DNA of 28,829 nt, taken from IMG/VR virus record IMGVR_UViG_3300021961_005430, positions 1 to 28,829 of that record; one strand, given 5' to 3'. Below are positions 5,300-11,535 of the stretch, piece after piece. The position numbers and the translations under genes are program-made. Position 1 is the stretch's first letter; each line of letters starts with the position of its first letter. The notes beneath the pieces were generated by a model. That model saw only the letters and a program-made list of their open reading frames with translations, was not told the origin of the DNA and made no database searches. The DNA is from a virus.

Positions 5300-5470
5300 T
5301 TATACTCCTTCGCTGATGTTCCAATTTTGAGTTTCTACAGGTGCCATACCAAGTAGCTTTCTTGCCTCATCACGTACTTCTGCTGTTACTGCATGACCAT
5401 ACATCTCAGGATCTAAAAGATCTTTTAGAAACTTTTTCATCGCTTCTTTTTCATAATCATACGCATTCAT
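5300..5470 (-). CDS. 56-aa hypothetical protein
   Basis: Short frame MNAYDYEKEAMKKFLKDLLD ... ending NWNISEGV, with an excellent GGAGAT ribosome-binding site 4-5 nt before the ATG at 5470. Acidic/basic amphipathic helices (residues 5-20 and 27-40), no membrane segment. It fills the space between the 93-aa membrane protein (stop 5480) and the 60-aa gene, whose SD lies in this gene's last codons (GAAGGAGTA). The coding layout is therefore fully consistent even though it is very short. Function unknown. Confidence 0.65.
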   Translation of the reverse strand: MNAYDYEKEAMKKFLKDLLDPEMYGHAVTAEVRDEARKLLGMAPVETQNWNISEGV

Positions 5471-5479
5471 ATTTATCTC

Positions 5480-5761
5480 CTATATGCCTATGTCAATTTC
5501 AAAAGGATTGCCGTAGACTTCACAATAGTTAGTCCACAAGACTCTCAACCAACCAGCACCGTAAATGAACACCAAAATCATTACACCGTACTGGTCATTG
5601 ATGTATGCTGTAGCGAACCAAAAGGGCTCACCAAACAAACCGATACACCCAGCAAGTAGACGCTTACGTGCATCGGTTGAAGCCATAAAGTAAAGAGAAC
5701 CTATACCACAAAAAGTAAGGATGGCTTGGCATATGTAATCAAACAGCATTAGCGATGACAT
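5480..5761 (-). CDS. small multi-pass membrane protein
   Basis: 93 aa with three predicted membrane spans: about 8-28 (LFDYICQAILTFCGIGSLY), 34-52 (LLAGCIGLFGEPFWFATAY) and 57-75 (YGVMILVFIYGAGWLRVLW). The RKRLLAG...GLFGEPFWFATAYINDQYG arrangement resembles small phage membrane proteins loosely related to PnuC or YgjV-type permease halves; that assignment is weak. It overlaps the upstream nucleotidase gene by 23 nt. Another candidate start is the Met at 5749. It belongs to the run of small membrane proteins upstream of the receptor. Confidence 0.55.
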   Translation of the reverse strand: MSSLMLFDYICQAILTFCGIGSLYFMASTDARKRLLAGCIGLFGEPFWFATAYINDQYGVMILVFIYGAGWLRVLWTNYCEVYGNPFEIDIGI

Positions 5762-6326
5762 ACTTGTACACTGCCTCCCAGTTCTTCATTACTTTAGCTG
5801 GGCCACTGTAATCCATATTGTGACCATGCTCCATTAGTATACTATCGAAGCCACACGCTGAACCTATATCAGCGTTTGCTGGTTTATCCTCAACCCATAC
5901 ATGACCAGGATAACGTGCTCCGTATTCTGCAAGTACCTCATCTTTATCAGCACCGCAGTCTAAAAAGACACACTCCTGGAACGTATTAGGACCAAAGATT
6001 TTGGCTAAGTTTCGTTCACGCAGCTTTTGTGCGTGGGGATCCAAACTGAGACTTGTAATACAAATAAATTTGTATTGGTGACGCTCATGTAGCATTTTGA
6101 TATAATACTGAGCATCACGTAGAGGAGGTAGGAATCCTATTGCTGCCGATTCATTGAATGTCCTGACCAGAGTCTTTCCTACCGACCAGTCGATTCCATA
6201 CATCTTTGATACCTTGTAGTGCCCTTCTTCTTTTACTGTGTGGCCGTGGTGTTGCATCCAACTGTGAAACGCCCACTCCCAATCCAGGATTGCTCCGTCG
6301 CAATCCGTCAATATCACTTTTTCCAT
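5739..6326 (-). CDS. HAD-superfamily hydrolase, 5'(3')-nucleotidase-like
   Basis: 195 aa. Motif I is DCDG (Asp8 nucleophile, Asp10 acid/base); a motif II-type Thr lies in ICITSLS; the motif III/IV acidic part is HVWVEDKP near residue 143. The short cap and overall length fit HAD phosphatases such as 5'(3')-deoxyribonucleotidases, which dephosphorylate nucleoside monophosphates; other small phosphate substrates are possible. GAGGAA precedes the ATG by about 7 nt. It follows the metallopeptidase gene after a 41-nt gap. A nucleotidase would fit the phage's dNTP genes further right, but it sits in the accessory cluster. Confidence 0.7.
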   Translation of the reverse strand: MEKVILTDCDGAILDWEWAFHSWMQHHGHTVKEEGHYKVSKMYGIDWSVGKTLVRTFNESAAIGFLPPLRDAQYYIKMLHERHQYKFICITSLSLDPHAQKLRERNLAKIFGPNTFQECVFLDCGADKDEVLAEYGARYPGHVWVEDKPANADIGSACGFDSILMEHGHNMDYSGPAKVMKNWEAVYKYVIANAV

Positions 6327-6367
6327 ATATATTCCTCACATAATTATTATAATCTTGTCTTTGTCTA

Positions 6368-6883
6368 CTACTCGCCATCACAAATTCTCTCTAATATCTC
6401 GTATTCCATCTGCCAGTCTATCTTTTTCATAGTGCGTGGGGACAAGTCTTTGGCCTGTTTGTATGTAATCTCAAGGACCTCACTGATAAAACCTTTTGCT
6501 AAAGGATACTGTACTTTCCAGGCCTCTTTCTCCCATGGCTGCTTACTATAAGCAGTTTCAGTATGATCTACACCATTCCAATAAGATTTATTGTACTTAT
6601 ATACCAACTCACCTGTAACATATTGCTTCAGATGTGTCATCTCATGTGCTAAGTATGAAAGGTATTCATACAAAGAGCCTCTGTTATGAAGCTCTATCTT
6701 GTATGAATCCTTTTCCAATTTATCACAATAACCAACAACATCTTCCTTGATATAGTTACCGATAACAATATCAATCCAAAGCACACGCTTTCTGGGGAGG
6801 AGTTCCTTGACAAAATATCGAGTCGCATCCTCCGTCAGATTGCGCTGTGTTTTAGTTCCACCCTCAAGGGATATTAGGATCAC
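6368..6883 (-). CDS. HExxH zinc metallopeptidase-like protein
   Basis: 171 aa with HEMTH (80-84), the zinc-binding HExxH signature, in the context YLAHEMTHLKQY; a Glu downstream in QPWEKEAW (116-122) could be the third ligand. The size and helix context recall SprT-like or other small phage metallopeptidases. The target is unknown. Start is GTG (6883-6881) with AAGGAAT upstream, overlapping the TGA of the HNH gene as GTGA. No signal peptide, so presumably cytoplasmic. Confidence 0.65.
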   Translation of the reverse strand: MILISLEGGTKTQRNLTEDATRYFVKELLPRKRVLWIDIVIGNYIKEDVVGYCDKLEKDSYKIELHNRGSLYEYLSYLAHEMTHLKQYVTGELVYKYNKSYWNGVDHTETAYSKQPWEKEAWKVQYPLAKGFISEVLEITYKQAKDLSPRTMKKIDWQMEYEILERICDGE

Positions 6884-7296
6884 TTTTTATTCCTTGGATT
6901 CCCTATTGAACGGTTCTTAGAAGCACACATATATTCCAAATTAGAAAGACTGTTGTCTTCCTTGTTTCCGTTCTTGTGATGCACATCAGTCATCTTAGCA
7001 GTCAAAAGTTTACGGACTGCTGCAGGGGTCTTCTTCCAATCCGACGCACTAATATCATTAGGGCGCCTCTCCTCTTGGGGAATGAATGTTGAAGCTACTA
7101 CTTGATGAACCGGCACTGTGGTTTTGGTGCCATTATTAAGAACAAGACCAACCTTTGGATAAGCACATCTACCACTGACACATGGGCTCATCTCCCTAAC
7201 AGAAAAGATCTGTCCCTCGGTTGATACATAATAACTGTTCTGTACCTCACCTTTGAATACTAAAGGTTTGATTTTATTGAAGTCAATATTACTCAT
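6880..7296 (-). CDS. HNH endonuclease with NUMOD4-like N-terminus
   Basis: 138 aa. The C-terminal part holds the HNH core: DVHHKNGNKEDNSLSNLEYM (104-123) with His106/107, Asn109 and Asn119. The N-terminal YYVSTEGQIFSV (22-33) matches the NUMOD4/AP2-type segment seen in free-standing phage homing endonucleases. Such enzymes nick or cut DNA and promote their own spread between related phages. It overlaps both neighbours by ATGA/GTGA junctions, so it is well embedded in the operon rather than inserted with its own signals. Confidence 0.8.
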   Translation of the reverse strand: MSNIDFNKIKPLVFKGEVQNSYYVSTEGQIFSVREMSPCVSGRCAYPKVGLVLNNGTKTTVPVHQVVASTFIPQEERRPNDISASDWKKTPAAVRKLLTAKMTDVHHKNGNKEDNSLSNLEYMCASKNRSIGNPRNKK

Positions 7297-7646
7297 TCTG
7301 ATATATCTCCGTAGTAAGAGGTTCCAACCTGACGAAAACGCTTGCCGTCAGCAGTTTTGATTTCCTGTACCTTGCCGTTAGCACCGGCCTGTACCTTAGT
7401 ATTCATCTCATAGCCTTCTTCAATCACGTTGCGTGCCAACAGATCAAACTTGATAAACTTATCGCTTGACAGTATAGCACCCAATGTAGTAGGCTTGTAG
7501 CTTGTAACTTCACGCAATGTAGCAGCTGATACCAGCTTGCCGTCAGACTTGAGGTCATGTCTATCCATGCCGTTAGTCATTTCCCAGCGAGAGAGCTGTG
7601 AACCAATACATGAGGTTGTTGCTTGAGCTGTATAACTATTCCACAT
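7293..7646 (-). CDS. hypothetical protein (117 aa)
   Basis: Starts MWNSYTAQATTSCIGSQLSRWEM. The middle (residues 40-80) has a helix-turn-helix-like feel (ATLREVTSYKPTTLGAILSSD), and the end is a beta-like strip (GKVQEIKTADGKRFRQVG). It is the first gene after the strong intrinsic terminator at 7672-7689, so it needs either read-through or a promoter that I did not identify in 7647-7716. AGGATT precedes the ATG by about 6 nt. No family recognised; DNA binding is only a guess. Confidence 0.5.
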   Translation of the reverse strand: MWNSYTAQATTSCIGSQLSRWEMTNGMDRHDLKSDGKLVSAATLREVTSYKPTTLGAILSSDKFIKFDLLARNVIEEGYEMNTKVQAGANGKVQEIKTADGKRFRQVGTSYYGDISE

Positions 7647-7671
7647 AATATAATCCTAATAAGTTAAAAAG

Positions 7672-7689
7672 GCCCCCGTTGCCGGGGGC
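7672..7689 (-). terminator. rho-independent terminator
   Basis: GCCCCC (7672-7677) pairs with GGGGGC (7684-7689) around a 6-nt loop, and on the minus strand is followed by CTTTTT. It lies between the 107-aa gene and the 117-aa gene and would end the short transcript from the promoter at 8093-8120. Confidence 0.9.
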
Positions 7690-7697
7690 AAGAGTGT

Positions 7698-7722
7698 GCT
7701 TAGGGAGAGGAAGACCCTAAGC
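7698..7722 (-). other. 8-bp hairpin over the stop codon
   Basis: GCTTAGGG (7698-7705) pairs with CCCTAAGC (7715-7722) around a 9-nt loop. It covers the TAG of the 107-aa gene and sits just before the terminator hairpin, giving a tandem stem-loop 3' end that may protect the mRNA. Confidence 0.6.
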
Positions 7723-8040
7723 GGCTACTTCAACGTCTGAAACTGATTCAGTCGAGTCCACAGTCAAGATAGCCTGTGGGGGTGAATAAGCATCATACTT
7801 ACGAATCTTAGACTCGCGTGACTTATTCTGATATGGCTTAGTCTTAGTAACTACACCAGCATTAACTCGTGCGTTAATGAACAATGCCATATCTGCATCT
7901 TCTTCCAGGAAGACATACTTGTCCGACTGATAAGAGTGAGAAGAAACCAGAGAATGAATCTCAGGATACTGAGCAAACTCTGAATGGGGTACACGTAACC
8001 AACCGTGACCAGGGTCTTGAATGTAAGCGAATGTACGCAT
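7717..8040 (-). CDS. conserved phage hypothetical protein (107 aa)
   Basis: Starts MRTFAYIQDPGHGWLRVPHSE and continues with an acidic, aromatic pattern (YVFLEEDADMALFINARV, residues 43-60) that I associate with a small protein common in large phages, of unknown function. It has its own complete unit: family promoter at 8093-8120, near-perfect AAGGAGG ribosome-binding site about 8 nt before the ATG, and a terminator after the stop. That suggests high early expression. No membrane segment or catalytic motif seen. Confidence 0.65.
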   Translation of the reverse strand: MRTFAYIQDPGHGWLRVPHSEFAQYPEIHSLVSSHSYQSDKYVFLEEDADMALFINARVNAGVVTKTKPYQNKSRESKIRKYDAYSPPQAILTVDSTESVSDVEVAA

Positions 8041-8092
8041 ATTAAATGTCCTCCTTAGGACTTTGTTGAAAAACTTTTACTTTATAATGCTT

Positions 8093-8120
8093 ATTATACA
8101 CGAATTTTGCCAAATGTCAA
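8093..8120 (-). promoter_or_regulatory. sigma70-type early promoter for the 107-aa gene
   Basis: Minus strand TTGACA (8120-8115), 16-nt spacer, TATAAT (8098-8093), then AAGCATTATAAA. The flanks AATGCTT and AAGCATT form an inverted repeat around the promoter. Confidence 0.88.
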
Positions 8121-8137
8121 GCATTATTTTCACTTTT

Positions 8138-8371
8138 TTACAATCCGATTAGTGCTTTGTTGAGAATAGACTCGGCTTCACCGCAATCAAAACCACATTC
8201 CTCACAAAAATCAATGCTGCTTGATTTGGCCAGATCATCTTGGAAATTGACATTATTATCCGCTAACAGTTTATGTAAAGAATCTACATCATTAGCGAGG
8301 CCAATAACAACACCGTCTATGTCTACTTCAATACGACCTTCGTCTGCTGAAAAGTATACGAATCTGCTCAT
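8138..8371 (-). CDS. small acidic hypothetical protein (77 aa)
   Basis: Starts MSRFVYFSADEGRIEVDIDG. Acidic, with a C-terminal Cys cluster FCEECGFDCGE (three Cys) that might bind a metal. I use the ATG at 8371 because AAGGA lies about 8 nt upstream; the in-frame ATG at 8392 is too close to the promoter at 8407-8434 to have a leader. The promoter belongs to the early family, so this is probably an early gene. Function unknown. Confidence 0.5.
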   Translation of the reverse strand: MSRFVYFSADEGRIEVDIDGVVIGLANDVDSLHKLLADNNVNFQDDLAKSSSIDFCEECGFDCGEAESILNKALIGL

Positions 8372-8406
8372 GTTTTTAGTCCTTATCTTCATTGTTTATA
8401 ATGCTT

Positions 8407-8434
8407 ATTATACAGCCTTTTTCCAAAAAGTCAA
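8407..8434 (-). promoter_or_regulatory. sigma70-type early promoter for the 77-aa gene
   Basis: Minus strand TTGACT (8434-8429), 16-nt spacer, TATAAT (8412-8407), AAGCATTATAAAC. Same AATGCTT/AAGCATT frame as the other family members. Confidence 0.88.
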
Positions 8435-8458
8435 GCATTATTTTCATTTATTTGGCCT

Positions 8459-8592
8459 AATGAAATCAATGACTTACAAATCTCTTAGCATTTTTCTCAT
8501 TTATACCGTCATTATACACACATTTGGCCAAATGTCAAGCATTTTCTTTCCGTATATAAATCAAGCACTTACCACTGAGCTAAGTCATTGAT
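8459..8592. repeat. element bounded by inverted 12-bp repeats, with 20-bp dispersed repeat
   Basis: ATCAATGACTTA (8465-8476) and TAAGTCATTGAT (8581-8592) face each other across about 100 bp. The left arm lies in a 20-mer (8459-8478) identical, in reverse orientation, to 1183-1202. Between the arms are a minus-strand promoter and a tRNA D-arm-like string. A miniature mobile element or duplicated spacer cassette is possible; no target duplication was identified. Confidence 0.5.
8511..8538 (-). promoter_or_regulatory. sigma70-type promoter with a palindromic spacer
   Basis: Minus strand TTGACA (8538-8533), 16-nt spacer, TATAAT (8516-8511). The 14-bp perfect palindrome CATTTGGCCAAATG (8521-8534) fills most of the spacer and touches the -35 box, a good place for an operator. 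Downstream only an 8-codon frame precedes the next promoter. Confidence 0.7.
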
Positions 8593-8640
8593 ATTACAGC
8601 GCTTTTTCAACGAGAAATCAAGCACTTACGAACCCAGCTC
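8568..8640 (-). pseudogene. possible decayed tRNA fragments
   Basis: Minus strand 8583-8568 reads TTAGCTCAGTGGTAAG, matching the conserved tRNA position 8-21 segment, but the D-stem is not completed and no anticodon or T-arm follows. A GGGTTCG string lies nearby (about 8635-8628). Both are followed by the same TAAGTGCTTGATTT sequence (15-bp direct repeat AAATCAAGCACTTAC at 8558-8572 and 8615-8629). This looks like tRNA pieces joined to a common promoter-containing spacer. Confidence 0.3.
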
Positions 8641-8668
8641 GAAATCTGGGAGGTTAACAGTACAGTTA

Positions 8669-8676
8669 TATAAATA
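8669..8676 (+). promoter_or_regulatory. T4-type late promoter box
   Basis: TATAAATA, the exact T4 late promoter -10 element, 24 nt before the ATG of the plus-strand gene at 8700. No sigma70-type promoter was found on this strand here, so late, gp55-type transcription is the natural reading. The octamer is not rare in AT-rich DNA. Confidence 0.6.
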
Positions 8677-8699
8677 GTCTATAAAACCAGGAGTTACGT

Positions 8700-9980
8700 A
8701 TGGCCGATGATACTTCATATGCTGAGTCAGCTCAAGCGCTATTTTGTGCTATGGCAGACTATTTAGGCAAATCAGAAACAACAAAGCTAATGGATATAAA
8801 AAAGTATCCAGATCTCGATTCCTTAATGGAAAACAATACACTTAAAAAAGCTATGGATAAATCATATCCTCGAATCTATACCCACTATAAAGGCGGTGCT
8901 AAATTTTCATTAGATCAAATAACAGAATGGTTGGGCGACCCCAAAAATAAAAAATGGTATACTTCTACAGTTCTAATCGCCAAGAAGATGATGGAAGAGA
9001 TAGCCTCAATAGATACAGACCCCAAAGGTAAGTTTAAAAACATTGAGTCTGCAGACTTTCAGAATTTATATTATTTTAGAGGTGATGATGAAGTAATGAC
9101 CAACATAGAAGCACTTTTTAAAATAGCAAATGAGGCTGATGTGGTTGCAGTAGGAGGCACCATGAAGTTCGGTGACGTTAATAAATGGTCGCCTGCTGAT
9201 ATATACTTTGGTAGCACAAAAGCTAAAAATAAAATAAAAGCAACAATAAAAGAATACAGCACACCAAAAATTAAAAAGGCTTTCAGTTTTACAATGTTAA
9301 ATAGTATGATGGGTGATCTTATTGATTCCGGTGATTTACTACCACTATCACTGAAACAAGCTGCTGGTTCAGTAACCATTAAAAAGGTCAACTTTGTGAG
9401 AGCAGAGGAAGAAAAATATATAAACAGCCTGAAAATAACAAAAATTCTCTGGACTCCTTATAAAGTATTGCCTTTTGAAAAATGGCGGGCTATAACAAAA
9501 ACTCAAAGACAGCCAAGAGACCTACAGGTAAAAATATCGGTGGGTAAGGTTACTGGCACATTAAAGTTTAGACATGATCCTTCAGGTATGAAATACTTAG
9601 CAGAGTATATACCTGATAGAGGTAACGCAAGAGAAGGGCAGATAGGTTCAGCTGATCTTATATCTAAGGTTATGGGAACCTTAGATACAACTGCTGCGGC
9701 TAAGTTCAAACGTGAATATGATAAAGCATTCTTAAAATTTAAAGATGAGATGAAAACTTTGACTCCACAAAAACAAGCATTATCTAAAATTAACCCTGGA
9801 CAAGATAACAAATTCAATTGGGCAAGAGGTAATGCGAGTGCAACAACAATAATGGCAGCGACTGGTCCTGTGCTAATGGAATTTTTTAAAAGCAAAAACG
9901 GATTGAAGTTTGCAAAATTAGTATTTGAATATAGCACATCAAGATCTATCGCTTCAGGAAAATTTGTAATAGCTAAGTAA
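8700..9980 (+). CDS. unknown 426-aa phage protein
   Basis: Starts MADDTSYAESAQALFCAMAD after AGGAG (6 nt spacing). The central part contains GDVNKWSPADIYF followed about 55 residues on by GDLLPLSLKQAAG; the spacing of an Asp after Pro and a later S-L-K strand recalls PD-(D/E)xK nuclease-type cores, but the acidic residue before the Lys is missing, so I do not assign the fold. The rest is Lys-rich and helical. It is the first of only two plus-strand genes, has a late-type box, overlaps the NUMOD3 gene by 1 nt, and is flanked on the left by repeat debris. It may be a transferred cassette; function unknown. Confidence 0.6.
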   Translation: MADDTSYAESAQALFCAMADYLGKSETTKLMDIKKYPDLDSLMENNTLKKAMDKSYPRIYTHYKGGAKFSLDQITEWLGDPKNKKWYTSTVLIAKKMMEEIASIDTDPKGKFKNIESADFQNLYYFRGDDEVMTNIEALFKIANEADVVAVGGTMKFGDVNKWSPADIYFGSTKAKNKIKATIKEYSTPKIKKAFSFTMLNSMMGDLIDSGDLLPLSLKQAAGSVTIKKVNFVRAEEEKYINSLKITKILWTPYKVLPFEKWRAITKTQRQPRDLQVKISVGKVTGTLKFRHDPSGMKYLAEYIPDRGNAREGQIGSADLISKVMGTLDTTAAAKFKREYDKAFLKFKDEMKTLTPQKQALSKINPGQDNKFNWARGNASATTIMAATGPVLMEFFKSKNGLKFAKLVFEYSTSRSIASGKFVIAK

Positions 9981-10477
9981 TGAAGTCTTATTTTATATTC
10001 AACACCAGAGATGGCTACTGTTTAGTAGAAGCAAAAGACGTAGATAAGCTACCCAAACCAAGAGAGCTTATCCGTCGTGCTAATGCTGTTGAGGTGTTGC
10101 GTGAGTATGCTGAGAAGGAAGGCATTGAGTTTGCTGTCGATAAAGCACGTAAGCGCAGTAAACACACACAGGAGACAAAGGATAAGATCAGTGCTGCTGT
10201 CAAGGCCAATCACGGACACAAGGATGGGTTAAAAGAATCACACCGCCTAAAGATTAAAAAGAGTAGAACAGGACAGAACAGAGGCGAAGATAACAACTTC
10301 TATGGAAAGAAACATTCTTATACTACAAAACTAAAAATGTCCAAGACAAGATTAGCAAGAGGTAAGTACAAATATATTTGTAACCCTGAGGGCTATACTG
10401 CTATACCAGAGAATGATCCTGTGCCTGAAGGCTATCAGTTAGGAACAATCTATGATCCTTATAAACCCACTGATTAG
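9980..10477 (+). CDS. NUMOD3-motif DNA-binding protein, homing-associated
   Basis: 165 aa. HTQETKDKISAAVKANHG (about 62-79) and NFYGKKHSYTTKLKMSKTR (about 106-124) are NUMOD3-type repeats, the modular DNA-binding helices normally attached to GIY-YIG or HNH homing nucleases. No catalytic domain is present: the N-terminal 60 residues (SYFIFNTRDGYCLVEAKD) are a beta strip and helix I do not recognise. It starts in the stop of the 426-aa gene (TAATG) and ends 4 nt into the Fe-S carrier gene on the other strand (tail-to-tail). Possibly a nuclease remnant or the targeting partner of the upstream protein. Confidence 0.65.
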   Translation: MKSYFIFNTRDGYCLVEAKDVDKLPKPRELIRRANAVEVLREYAEKEGIEFAVDKARKRSKHTQETKDKISAAVKANHGHKDGLKESHRLKIKKSRTGQNRGEDNNFYGKKHSYTTKLKMSKTRLARGKYKYICNPEGYTAIPENDPVPEGYQLGTIYDPYKPTD

Positions 10478-10800
10478 ACTGTAAACGAAACTCCACACCC
10501 ACAAGTACCGACAGCATTTGGATTGGACAACTGAAAGCTACTACCCATGATGTCTTCTTTGTAATCTAACGTGCTTCCTACTACATAACTATACGAAAGG
10601 CTATCTACTAATACTAAGTTATCTATTATAGTATCATCTGCCTGAGGTTCTTCTATTGAAAAGCCGTACTGAAAACCCGAACAACCTCCTCCGTGTACAT
10701 AGACTCGCAATAGCTTGTCTCCGTCTTTAAGAGAAGCTGCTTTGTTTTTTGCATTTTCTGACAAGATTAATGCTTGAGGGGTGAATGATTCAACTGACAT
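10474..10800 (-). CDS. A-type iron-sulfur cluster carrier (IscA/ErpA/HesB family)
   Basis: 108 aa from the ATG at 10800. The three cluster-binding Cys are all present: Cys40 in HGGGCSGFQYGF and Cys100/Cys102 in VGTCGCGVSF, close to the positions of E. coli IscA. The family accepts or delivers Fe-S clusters to apo-proteins in the cytoplasm. Length is typical. I prefer this start (MSVESFTPQALILS, the usual family beginning) over the in-frame ATG at 10827. It overlaps the upstream GNAT gene by 11 nt. No other Fe-S assembly gene is visible, so it would work with host SUF/ISC machinery. Which client it serves in infection is not evident. Confidence 0.9.
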   Translation of the reverse strand: MSVESFTPQALILSENAKNKAASLKDGDKLLRVYVHGGGCSGFQYGFSIEEPQADDTIIDNLVLVDSLSYSYVVGSTLDYKEDIMGSSFQLSNPNAVGTCGCGVSFTV

Positions 10801-11272
10801 CGTATTCAAAGTTATCCGTTTCTTCATTATCTGATATTAGCTTAGCCCCATTACTTAAATGAAACTTTGTAGCTAATTTTGTTTTGGGTGACATTGTAAC
10901 AACACGAGGAGACTTCTGCCCAGTGCGTTTAATTTCTTTTTTTAGATTATTCAACAACCCGTTAAGCAGTGTACGTCCTGCTCCTTTACCGTAAGACCAA
11001 ATAGTATAAGGAACCATGAATGCCTGTGTAGGCTTTTCTGCATAAGGTATCATTGACAGTTCTGCTTCAGTAGTGGGTATGCTAAACCCGTTGGCTATAC
11101 ATACAATAGCTACCATCTTACCTTCTCCTGTTTGCGAATCAAGATCAACTAAACCATATGTTCGTCTACCAAACTCATGGTTAATTCTGAAGTCTGTGGG
11201 CAAATGAGGACGAACAGGATCGTCATCTATATATTGATCTAACATCTCTTTTGTCATTTCAATTATTTGCAT
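10790..11272 (-). CDS. GNAT-type acetyltransferase-like protein
   Basis: 160 aa. YGKGAGRTLLNGLLNNLKKE (about 104-123) resembles GNAT motif A (Q/RxxGxG/A acetyl-CoA pyrophosphate loop followed by a helix), and KFHLSNGAKLI near the end matches the motif B FYxxxGF-type segment. The first part (beta strands VAIVCIANGF and AFMVPYTIW) fits the core sheet. The substrate is unknown; similar proteins occur in T4-like cyanophages. AGGT lies about 8 nt before the ATG. Adjacent to the 84-aa gene with an 8-nt gap. Confidence 0.6.
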   Translation of the reverse strand: MQIIEMTKEMLDQYIDDDPVRPHLPTDFRINHEFGRRTYGLVDLDSQTGEGKMVAIVCIANGFSIPTTEAELSMIPYAEKPTQAFMVPYTIWSYGKGAGRTLLNGLLNNLKKEIKRTGQKSPRVVTMSPKTKLATKFHLSNGAKLISDNEETDNFEYDVS

Positions 11273-11280
11273 AATGTAAC

Positions 11281-11535
11281 CTAAAATATTTTAATGATAT
11301 GAAAGACAACAGGGTTTAGAAACTTCAGTTCATGGTGTCTATCTTCAAGATCAATCCAGATAAAGTGTTTAGGATTCTTTTTGACAATCTTCTTAGCAAA
11401 AAATGACTTTTCAGCCGGAGCCTTTTCTACGGTTGAACCATCTGCTAATGAAACCTTTTCCCCTGGATAGTAAATTGTTATCTGGTATTCTTCTCTCCAG
11501 AGATTTGTCCACCAGTCAGCTACTTTTCTCCACAT
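11281..11535 (-). CDS. conserved phage hypothetical protein (84 aa)
   Basis: Starts MWRKVADWWTNLWREEYQITI, a Trp-rich amphipathic N-terminus, followed by beta-type strands (KHFIWIDLEDRHHELKFL). The arrangement resembles a small protein found in marine T4-like phages next to gp-type replication genes; no function is known to me. The ATG lies within the last codons of the upstream gene (20-nt overlap) with GAGGG about 10 nt upstream. Basic, no membrane span. Confidence 0.55.
   Translation of the reverse strand: MWRKVADWWTNLWREEYQITIYYPGEKVSLADGSTVEKAPAEKSFFAKKIVKKNPKHFIWIDLEDRHHELKFLNPVVFHIIKIF

Noticed and set aside
6151-6381. 76-codon minus-strand frame with a basic C-terminus
   Set aside because: It lies in another frame of the HAD nucleotidase gene, which has the motif, the SD and the family match.
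8480-8506. 8-codon leader peptide (MRKMLRDL) after the promoter at 8511
   Set aside because: No ribosome-binding sequence and no gene directly downstream to regulate; too short to support.
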